This document shows positions 57,162 through 64,000 of a stretch of DNA of 64,000 nt, piece after piece (positions within the stretch are counted from its first letter, which is position 1; every line of letters begins with the position of its first letter). The notes beneath the pieces are model-generated. The model was not told where the DNA came from. It ran no database searches and worked only from the letters and a program-made list of their open reading frames with translations. The stretch is from Alteromonas abrolhosensis (GTDB lineage Bacteria; Pseudomonadota; Gammaproteobacteria; Enterobacterales; Alteromonadaceae), in NCBI RefSeq assembly GCF_001953635.1, contig NZ_MEJH01000005.1, forward strand, positions 186,001 to 250,000, in the 5' to 3' direction. The translations under genes were made by a program, and so were the position numbers.

Positions 57162-58685
57162 ATGCAGAATCCTCAAAATAAACCGATTAAGCGAGTAGTC
57201 ATTGCCGGAGGTGGAACGGCAGGTTGGTTAGCTGCATCACTAATGAAAAAGGTGCTAGGCAAGGCCGTTGATATCACTTTGGTTGAATCTGAAGCGATTG
57301 GTACAGTAGGGGTTGGTGAAGCGACTATTCCCCCAATTAGGCTGGTTAACCAAGTGCTAGGTATCGATGAAGCACAGTTCATTCATGATACCAAGGCGAC
57401 AATTAAACTTGCGATACGGTTCGAAAACTGGAAAACAAAGGGACAAAGCTACTACCACACCTTCGGTGCTCCAGGTAAAAGCATGGCGTTTTGTCATTTC
57501 CATCACTATTGGGTAAAAGCCCGCCAACAAGGATTAACTCACGACCTTTGGGACTTTGACCTAAATTTTCACGCGGCAGAAGCGGGTCGGTTTGCGCAGA
57601 TAAATGCTAAAGACCCTGTTGTCGAGTTGCCATTTGCTTATCATTTTGACGCTAGCTTGTATGCACAGTATTTACGTAAACTGAGTGAAAACATGGGGGT
57701 TGTACGTAAAGAAGGCAAAATAGCACGAGTTCAACGTTGTTCAGACAGTGGCTTTATTCAATCGCTACATCTGGAAAGTGGCGAAGAGATTAAGGGAGAC
57801 TTGTTTGTCGATTGCACAGGCTTTAAGGGGTTACTGATAGAGGGAGCGCTAGGCGCTGGTTATGATGATTGGTCCCACTTGCTGCCTTGTGATAGCGCTC
57901 TTGCTGTTCCGTCCGAACGACATGAAAAAACCGCACCTTACACGCGCTCTATTGCACACGATGCGGGTTGGCAGTGGCGAATACCTCTACAGCACAGGAA
58001 CGGTAACGGTCACGTGTACAGCTCGCGCTATATCAGTGATGATCAAGCCTGTGAGACCTTGTTGTCAAACTTAGATACCAAACCACTAGGCGACCCTAAG
58101 CTGATTAAGTTTACTACGGGCAGAAGACGTAAGCAGTGGTATAAAAATGTAGTCGCAGTAGGTTTATCAAGTGGGTTCTTAGAGCCCCTCGAATCCACCA
58201 GTATTCACCTTATCCAATCTGCAATCGTTCGCTTGATTCAATTGTTTCCGCACAATGGTTTTGCCCCAACGCTGGAATCTGAGTACAACAAGCAGTCTGA
58301 ATTAGAATTTGAACAAATTAGAGATTTTCTTGTTTTGCACTACAACGTAAACGAGAGAACCGACAGTGCTTTTTTCAATGATATGCGAAATATCACATTG
58401 CCTGATTCTCTTGCACACAAGATTGAATTGTTCAAAGAAAGCGGTAATTTGCTACGCGAACAAAATGACTTGTTCCTTGAGAGTTCATGGCTACAGGTTA
58501 TGTACGGGCAGGGTATTATGCCAATGGATTATCACGGATTAGTAAACAGTGTTCCTGACTCACAATTAAATCAAATGTTAATGAGATTGTTGGAAATTAA
58601 AAAAGAGCCAATCACTAAACTTCCAACCCATGATGAATATATTAACGGTATGGTTGCAAAGTATAAGCGTTCAATGAATTTATAA
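57162..58685 (+). CDS. Tryptophan-halogenase-family flavoprotein
   Basis: 507 residues. The FAD-binding VVIAGGGTAGWLAASLMKK is at 12-30, followed by VGEATIPPI. The family markers are kept: a Lys in TIKLAIRFENW (Lys82, aligning in context with catalytic Lys79 of PrnA), the halogenase motif W-x-W-x-I-P as WQWRIP (270-275), and FLEPLESTSIHLIQSAI with Glu344-Ser345 (as Glu346 in PrnA). So the active site looks intact. Known enzymes chlorinate or brominate tryptophan with FADH2. Here it lies between two receptors, as often seen in sugar-uptake loci where its substrate is unknown. Confidence 0.9.
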   Translation: MQNPQNKPIKRVVIAGGGTAGWLAASLMKKVLGKAVDITLVESEAIGTVGVGEATIPPIRLVNQVLGIDEAQFIHDTKATIKLAIRFENWKTKGQSYYHTFGAPGKSMAFCHFHHYWVKARQQGLTHDLWDFDLNFHAAEAGRFAQINAKDPVVELPFAYHFDASLYAQYLRKLSENMGVVRKEGKIARVQRCSDSGFIQSLHLESGEEIKGDLFVDCTGFKGLLIEGALGAGYDDWSHLLPCDSALAVPSERHEKTAPYTRSIAHDAGWQWRIPLQHRNGNGHVYSSRYISDDQACETLLSNLDTKPLGDPKLIKFTTGRRRKQWYKNVVAVGLSSGFLEPLESTSIHLIQSAIVRLIQLFPHNGFAPTLESEYNKQSELEFEQIRDFLVLHYNVNERTDSAFFNDMRNITLPDSLAHKIELFKESGNLLREQNDLFLESSWLQVMYGQGIMPMDYHGLVNSVPDSQLNQMLMRLLEIKKEPITKLPTHDEYINGMVAKYKRSMNL

Positions 58686-58740
58686 ATTCAGCGAGTTACG
58701 GATCTATACCGCATTTCTATAGATATGATAATCACAATTT

Positions 58741-58769
58741 GAAAAAGCAGCCATTTGGCTGCTTTTTTG
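58741..58769 (+). terminator. Terminator after the halogenase gene
   Basis: AAAAAGCAGCC pairs perfectly with GGCTGCTTTTT over an ATTT loop and is followed by more T. It is 56 bases after the stop, so the second receptor is transcribed from its own promoter. Confidence 0.92.
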
Positions 58770-58842
58770 TTTTTGTTGGTTATTTGTTGCTATTTAGATT
58801 GGTTTTGCTCCCTAATTTAAAAATATGTTGCATACATGTAAA

Positions 58843-58856
58843 TGAATACGTATGCA
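58843..58856. promoter_or_regulatory. Operator-like near-palindrome, copy 2
   Basis: This is the same TGAATACGTATGCA as at 54084-54097. A half-related TGCATACATGTAAA lies just upstream (58829-58842). A TATACA box at 58874-58879 would put the -35 region at 58851-58856, inside the operator, so a bound repressor could block the promoter. The regulator is not in the window. Confidence 0.6.
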
Positions 58857-58969
58857 TAGCATTGCTCCCTTTTTATACAAAACAGTAGTATTTGGTGTTG
58901 AACCATAAGAGGCATTTTTGGGTGTGGTAGTCCTAAAAGTGTCGATAATAAACAAGGAATGGGACACCA

Positions 58970-61900
58970 ATGAAAACATTCAAACCCAGCACCATCATGG
59001 CGGCCTTGATAAGTAGTGGGGTTGCCTTCAGCGCACTTCCACTCTATGCCCAAGAGTCTCCAGACACCTCAGTAGACGAAGTTGAACGGCCACAGGAAGA
59101 TACCCTGGAACGTATTGAAGTACGTGGTTTCAGTACCAGCTTAATCCAATCATTAAACCAGAAGCGTTTCTCTGATACGGTTTCTGAACAAATATCCGCA
59201 GATGATCTAGGCGGGCTTCCAGATGTATCTATGGCAGATGCACTGACGCGCTTGCCGGGTATTTCAGCAGTACGTACCGGCGGCCAAGCCGCACAAATTA
59301 ATATTCGTGGTTTGTCTGGCGACTTCGTGTTTTCTACATTAAACGGTAGAGAGCAAGTTTCTACAAGTGGTAGCCGCGCTATTGAGTTTGATCAATATCC
59401 GTCTGAACTTATCAGTGAAGCTGCGGTTTATAAATCACCCAAGGCATCGCTTATTGAAGGCGGTATCGCTGGTACGGTAGAGCTAAAAACAGCATCGCCT
59501 CTCGCTATTGAAGAGCAACACAAGTTCAGCGCGAACATGCGTGGAATGTACAATGACCGTGCGTCAGAGATAAGTGACGCTACAGAATACGGCCATAGGC
59601 TGAGCTTCTCTTATCAAGGAAAATTCCTTGATGATACGCTTGGTGTTTCATTAGGTTATGCTCGTCTATTTCAGCCGAGTGTTTCTACTCAGTTCATTGG
59701 TTTAGCTTACAACGGGCAAGTCGATGTAGATGGACTAGAGGGTGATACTGACGGCCCTTCAGAATGTCCCAATTGTGAACTCATTTCAGAAGGTTTTGAA
59801 ATGCAGCACAAGGGCGGGGAAGAGACTCGCGATGGATACGTCGCTGCATTTGAATGGGCGCCTATCGATACGTTCACACTAAAAGCTGATGCATTTGTCT
59901 CAAAATTTGATTCAGAAGCGTTTGCTCGTGGTTTTCGAGTTAAGTTAGGCGGCATTAATGCTGGGATCACAAATCCAGTTGTGGTTAACAACAGCGTAAT
60001 TGGCGGTACGTTTTCTAGAACCGATAGCAGCTTTACCCGTGTTGAGTTGGTAAACGACGATAACCAAGACTTTGATAGCGTTACCAACTTAGGTGTTAAT
60101 GCAAGCTGGGAGATTTCATCCGATTTGGCGGTACAGTTTGACGTATCACGTTCAAGTGCTGAAAGTGACTTCAGAAACGGCTTACTGTGGTCGCTTGTTG
60201 GCGAAGACGCAACAGCAGCGAACCCAGTCTTCGATGAAAACGTTCAAATATCTTATTTGCTTAATGGCCTAAACCTGCCCGATATTGGTTTTAACCAAAC
60301 TGATGCATTTACCGATTTGGACCGTGTGATGGTCAGTAAATACGGTATCTATCCTTATGAAAACAAAGACGAGCTAGACGCCTATCGTGTAGATTTTCAA
60401 TATTATGTCGATGCACCCATTATTTCAGGGTTTGAGTTTGGTTATCGTTACTCTGACCGAGAGTACAATAATGACCGCTCTGTATTTGAGTACGGAAATG
60501 ACAGTGCATTTTCGGTAAGCGAGCCACCGCTGCGCTTAACTTCAGACATGGTTGAGCAGGTAAATTGGAGTGGTGATTTTGATTACTTCCCTAGTTATCT
60601 ATCTGTTGATCTGGACAGTGCACTAAATGCATGGTTCCCGGGTGGCAGACCACAGCCAGTTCAAACGTGGGGTCCAGGCGCCGCAGGTGTAATCAATGGC
60701 CCTGGTACAGGACCTGCTACAGCGTGGACGTTGCAAGAAAGCGGCGATGTTTTTGAAACTGTAAATTCAGCTTACTTAATGGCTACCATTAATACGGAAA
60801 TAGGTAGTATTCCGATAACAGGTAATATCGGTGTACGTTACGTTAAAAGTAAGCAAAGCTCGACTACGCTACAGCGCGCTACACAATTAATTGAAGACTT
60901 GGAGACGGGCACATCGGTTGAAGTTAGTGACCCAACTGCAGGCGCACAAAACATTACTGACGACGTTGGGTTAATCAACAACTTCTATCGCCCAGCTTTA
61001 ATAAGTCACGAATATTCTGACGTTTTGCCTTCAATAAACCTCAACTTTAAACTTACAGATGACACACAACTTCGTGTAGCAGCTGCAAAGGTTATGGGTA
61101 GAGCGCCTATCAATCGCTTTGCCGCAAATGCATCTACTACTATTGAAACGGTTACCGCCTTCCAAGACAGAGATTCTGGGGAAATTACTCTTTCTAATCC
61201 GACAGCACGAGTTAGCGGTAATGCGCGTAACAGCCCTTACTTAGAGCCTTTCTACGCAACGCAATATGATGTTTCATGGGAATATTATTTCTCAGATACG
61301 GAAGGTGCACTTGTAGTAGCAGGTTTTTACAAGGACATTGAGTCATTTGTAGAAGACATCGAAATTGAACCTTACGATTTTGAAGCTAACGGTATTGTTA
61401 TTCCTGACAACGTAAGCGTACCGGTTTACTTGACGCCAGAGTTTGCCGGTCAAGAAGCTGAGCTAGCTCTGGATGATAACGGCGACCCTATCTTCATTAC
61501 TGTACCTACAGAAAATGGTAGCTATAGCACAGCGGTTAATAACGCTGAAGGCGGATATATTCGCGGTCTTGAAGTCGCTTACACGCAAATTTACAGCATG
61601 CTACCTGGTATGTGGTCGGGATTAGGCGTAAGCGCAAGTTACTCTTACACCGAAAGTGAAATTCAGCGCACACTGGGCGACGGTGTTTATGCTGCTAATT
61701 TACCGGGGCTTTCTGAAAACGTGGCAACACTAACCGTTTTCTGGGAATACGAAGGCTTCGAAACCCGATTGTCTAGCCGTTACCGCGACGCGTTTGTATC
61801 GCAACAGGTAGCAGTAAACGACCAAGTAGTTAACTTTGATGAAGAGTTGGTAATAGATTACCAAGCGTCTTATGAAATTAACGAAAATTGGAGTGTACTG

Positions 61901-62020
61901 TTCCAAGTTAACAACTTAACTGACGAGCCTACAAAGAGCTATTTCGCATCAGAAGAACAAACCGGCACCATTCAATACTTCGGCACGCAATATTACCTAG
62001 GGATGACTTACCAACTATGA
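58970..62020 (+). CDS. TonB-dependent receptor (Xanthomonas/Caulobacter type), probable glucan transporter 2
   Basis: 1016 residues. The signal peptide MKTFKPSTIMAALISSGVAF followed by SALPLYA is strikingly like that of the first receptor. The plug is at about 45-180 (SADDLGGLPDVSMADALTRL, INIRGLSGDFVFSTLNGREQ). A very long barrel ends GTQYYLGMTYQL. AAGGA and ATGGGACACC precede the ATG. It likely imports a large oligosaccharide; the following lipoprotein pullulanase, 83 bases downstream and without an intervening terminator, would supply it. The two receptors share family and layout but not close sequence, so they may take different chain lengths. Confidence 0.93.
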   Translation: MKTFKPSTIMAALISSGVAFSALPLYAQESPDTSVDEVERPQEDTLERIEVRGFSTSLIQSLNQKRFSDTVSEQISADDLGGLPDVSMADALTRLPGISAVRTGGQAAQINIRGLSGDFVFSTLNGREQVSTSGSRAIEFDQYPSELISEAAVYKSPKASLIEGGIAGTVELKTASPLAIEEQHKFSANMRGMYNDRASEISDATEYGHRLSFSYQGKFLDDTLGVSLGYARLFQPSVSTQFIGLAYNGQVDVDGLEGDTDGPSECPNCELISEGFEMQHKGGEETRDGYVAAFEWAPIDTFTLKADAFVSKFDSEAFARGFRVKLGGINAGITNPVVVNNSVIGGTFSRTDSSFTRVELVNDDNQDFDSVTNLGVNASWEISSDLAVQFDVSRSSAESDFRNGLLWSLVGEDATAANPVFDENVQISYLLNGLNLPDIGFNQTDAFTDLDRVMVSKYGIYPYENKDELDAYRVDFQYYVDAPIISGFEFGYRYSDREYNNDRSVFEYGNDSAFSVSEPPLRLTSDMVEQVNWSGDFDYFPSYLSVDLDSALNAWFPGGRPQPVQTWGPGAAGVINGPGTGPATAWTLQESGDVFETVNSAYLMATINTEIGSIPITGNIGVRYVKSKQSSTTLQRATQLIEDLETGTSVEVSDPTAGAQNITDDVGLINNFYRPALISHEYSDVLPSINLNFKLTDDTQLRVAAAKVMGRAPINRFAANASTTIETVTAFQDRDSGEITLSNPTARVSGNARNSPYLEPFYATQYDVSWEYYFSDTEGALVVAGFYKDIESFVEDIEIEPYDFEANGIVIPDNVSVPVYLTPEFAGQEAELALDDNGDPIFITVPTENGSYSTAVNNAEGGYIRGLEVAYTQIYSMLPGMWSGLGVSASYSYTESEIQRTLGDGVYAANLPGLSENVATLTVFWEYEGFETRLSSRYRDAFVSQQVAVNDQVVNFDEELVIDYQASYEINENWSVLFQVNNLTDEPTKSYFASEEQTGTIQYFGTQYYLGMTYQL

Positions 62021-62103
62021 GACACAGCATCTTAGGCTATCTATTTAGCGACTTTAAAAAATATTCGGTTGCCGAACAAAGCGAAGATATTCAGGAGAAT
62101 TCT

Positions 62104-64000
62104 ATGTTTACTAAAAAAAGAGTAGTGCGCGCAGCGTTGCTCATAGTAGGCGCTTATACACTAGCTGGTTGTGGAGGCTCGGGCGTTGAGTCGGGCACAA
62201 ATGACCTGTTAACCTGTGAGGTTCCTAACGTGCCTAACGCAGCAGGTACAGCTTGTGAACCACCACCACCCATTCAATGCGATGCGCCGCTTGTCCCTAA
62301 TGAAGCAAATGACGCATGTGAGGCTGGTGCAGATCCTAATTTACCTGCTCCAGTATTCACCCCCTCAGCTAATCAAGCTGTGTTGTACTATAACCGTGCG
62401 GCAGTGGATGCGGATAATTCAAGCAACGATGCGGCTTATGAAGGCTGGAGACTACATACTTGGAACAATGATGCATGTGATGCTTATGCCGATGCAGACA
62501 CGGATTGGGCAAACGGGCGTATTCACAGCGGCATCGATCCAAACTACGGTGCATATTGGATTTTAGAGCTCAAAGAAGGGTACGGTAGCTGTCATAACTT
62601 TATCATTCACAAAGGCACCGATGACGCCGGTAAAGAAATGGGGGGCGGTGATTTCAAAGGTTCGCTGGTACAAGACGATGAAACCTTTGTACGCATGAAC
62701 TTTACCCTTTCTGGTGAGCCAACAATATTTGAGTTCCCCATAATGTCGCTTGGTCCTCAGCCTGTGGATATAGAGGGCTTTGGTGCACATTGGTTAGACG
62801 CCAACACCATTTTATGGGACGTACCTGAAACGGTTTCAGAGGTAAAGCTTCACTATTCAGCGCAGGCTGATTTAGAGAGCACACTTGATGAGGGGATCAA
62901 CGGTACTCAAGTAACCTTAATGAGTACAACGCTTACCGAGGAGCAATCTACCCGCGCGCCGCATTTATCTTCTATGCAAGCATGGGAAGGTGACTGGTCG
63001 GTAGAAGATTCCAAAACGGTATTGACGACACAAGCGGTTGTTGGCGGATATGATGCTGACGGGACGCTAGTAGCAGCAACAGGTATCCAATTAGCAAATG
63101 CTATTGATGCCCTGTACACCTTGGGGGAAGACGATGCTGACGAAGCTCAACTTGGTGGAATCTACACTGACGCAGGTATAACTGCTGCACTGTGGGCACC
63201 TACTGCTTCAAATGTTGACCTTTTACTTTATAACGACAACAAGACATTAAACCAACGTATTGAAATGGTTCGTGACGATACCTCAGGTGTTTGGCGCCAT
63301 GAAGGTGATATGTCGCTTGACCGTCAGCTTTACCGTTATGAAGTTACTGTTTATCACCCGATAACGGGCAAAGTAGAGACACTGCTTGTAACAGACCCAT
63401 ATTCTGTATCACTAAGCACAAACGGCCGTTTCTCGCGCTTTGTAAATCTAGCGGATGATGATTTAAAACCTGAAGGGTGGGATTCTCACACCATCCCTAC
63501 GGTTGAAAATTACGAAGACGCAGTTATTTACGAAGGTCACATTCGTGATTTCAGTGTGCGTGATATGTCGACTTCTGAAGAAAATCGAGGTAAATACCTT
63601 GCCTTCACGGAAGAAGGCACAGCGCCGGTCGAACACCTTAAAAAGCTAGTTGAGGCAGGGCTTACCTACTTCCATATCCTTCCAGCGAATGACATCGCAA
63701 CCATTGACGAAGACCCTACTAAGACCGTTGATTTGTACGATACGGTAGGCAAATTGTGTCGCTTAAACAGCGGTGCGGCAGTGTGTGAAGAAGAAAGCGC
63801 AAACGCACTGCTAATCGATGTTTACAATTCTTATGATCCACTATCTGAAGCGGGCAAGGCACAACAGCTTACTAATGATTTGCGGAATCTAGATACGTTC
63901 AACTGGGGCTATGACCCTCATCATTTCAACGCGCCGGAAGGAAGTTATGCGTCAAGTGCAGAAGGTGTTGAACGCATAGTAGAAATGCGCGCAATGATCC
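62104..64000 (+). CDS. pulA: Lipoprotein pullulanase (GH13 family), 3' end cut by window edge
   Basis: 632 residues are visible; the frame stays open to the window end. CAGGAGA precedes the ATG. The signal MFTKKRVVRAALLIVGAYTL continues AGC, with lipidated Cys23. A Cys/Pro-rich linker follows. A CBM41-like alpha-glucan-binding (PUD) domain is at about 95-200 (AVLYYNRAAVDADNSSNDAA, YWILELKEGYGSCHNFIIHK), a CBM48-like domain at about 345-430 (ITAALWAPTASNVDLLLYND), and the start of the GH13 barrel (VIYEGHIRDFSVRDMS, YFHILPAND, FNWGYDPHHFNAPEGSYASS). Family enzymes cut alpha-1,6 bonds of pullulan and starch; this one would sit on the cell surface. The catalytic Asp/Glu lie beyond the window. Confidence 0.92.
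   Translation, partial: MFTKKRVVRAALLIVGAYTLAGCGGSGVESGTNDLLTCEVPNVPNAAGTACEPPPPIQCDAPLVPNEANDACEAGADPNLPAPVFTPSANQAVLYYNRAAVDADNSSNDAAYEGWRLHTWNNDACDAYADADTDWANGRIHSGIDPNYGAYWILELKEGYGSCHNFIIHKGTDDAGKEMGGGDFKGSLVQDDETFVRMNFTLSGEPTIFEFPIMSLGPQPVDIEGFGAHWLDANTILWDVPETVSEVKLHYSAQADLESTLDEGINGTQVTLMSTTLTEEQSTRAPHLSSMQAWEGDWSVEDSKTVLTTQAVVGGYDADGTLVAATGIQLANAIDALYTLGEDDADEAQLGGIYTDAGITAALWAPTASNVDLLLYNDNKTLNQRIEMVRDDTSGVWRHEGDMSLDRQLYRYEVTVYHPITGKVETLLVTDPYSVSLSTNGRFSRFVNLADDDLKPEGWDSHTIPTVENYEDAVIYEGHIRDFSVRDMSTSEENRGKYLAFTEEGTAPVEHLKKLVEAGLTYFHILPANDIATIDEDPTKTVDLYDTVGKLCRLNSGAAVCEEESANALLIDVYNSYDPLSEAGKAQQLTNDLRNLDTFNWGYDPHHFNAPEGSYASSAEGVERIVEMRAMI

Overview
The window looks like chromosomal DNA of a marine gammaproteobacterium, most likely Alteromonas or a close relative. 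The reasons are its moderate, slightly AT-rich composition, the order comEC-msbA-lpxK-Trm112-kdsB, smc-zipA-ligA in a row, a gltA/sdhCDAB/sucABCD block, and large TonB-dependent receptors of the Xanthomonas/Caulobacter type. The genus is an inference from gene content; no rRNA or tRNA gene was seen.

Positions 1-9950 are an accessory-looking stretch of short plus-strand genes. They include a cut-off trypsin-like protease, a stand-alone SPFH-like tail protein, a P-loop kinase-like protein, a serine beta-lactamase-fold hydrolase, an exported two-motif aspartyl protease, a MAPEG protein, several tiny membrane proteins and a lipoprotein. Two genes here appear broken: a multi-pass membrane protein split by an in-frame TAA at 7885-7887, and a DUF4328-like protein split by a frameshift near 9361-9382.

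Positions 10000-12022 hold an unusual operon, tonB - ECF sigma factor - putative membrane anti-sigma factor. The Shine-Dalgarno sequence of tonB lies in a perfect hairpin. From 12116 to 31257 the genes are mostly core: cdd, nlpI, a Sel1-like/zincin protein, cysZ, smc, zipA, ligA, a DUF2062 protein, comEC, then the lipid A/KDO operon msbA-lpxK-Trm112-kdsB. Positions 31391-41883 carry mixed genes: an SDR, a lone periplasmic binding protein, rimO, a DUF2919 protein, tcdA, a glutathionyl-hydroquinone reductase, a pirin, an acetyltransferase and a phosphomannomutase.

Positions 41983-53887 are a TCA-cycle block. gltA diverges from sdhCDAB across a 704-base AT-rich control region, and sucAB and sucCD follow sdh in the same direction. 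A strong terminator separates sdhB from sucA, three hairpins lie between sucB and sucC, and SucB has two lipoyl domains.

Positions 53888-64000 look like an alpha-glucan (starch/maltodextrin/pullulan) uptake locus: TonB-dependent receptor, tryptophan-halogenase-family flavoprotein, second TonB-dependent receptor, and a lipoprotein pullulanase cut by the window end. Both receptors have the same 14-base near-palindrome upstream and the same 10-base leader motif, which suggests one common regulator. The regulator, the rest of the pullulanase and any further genes lie outside the window.
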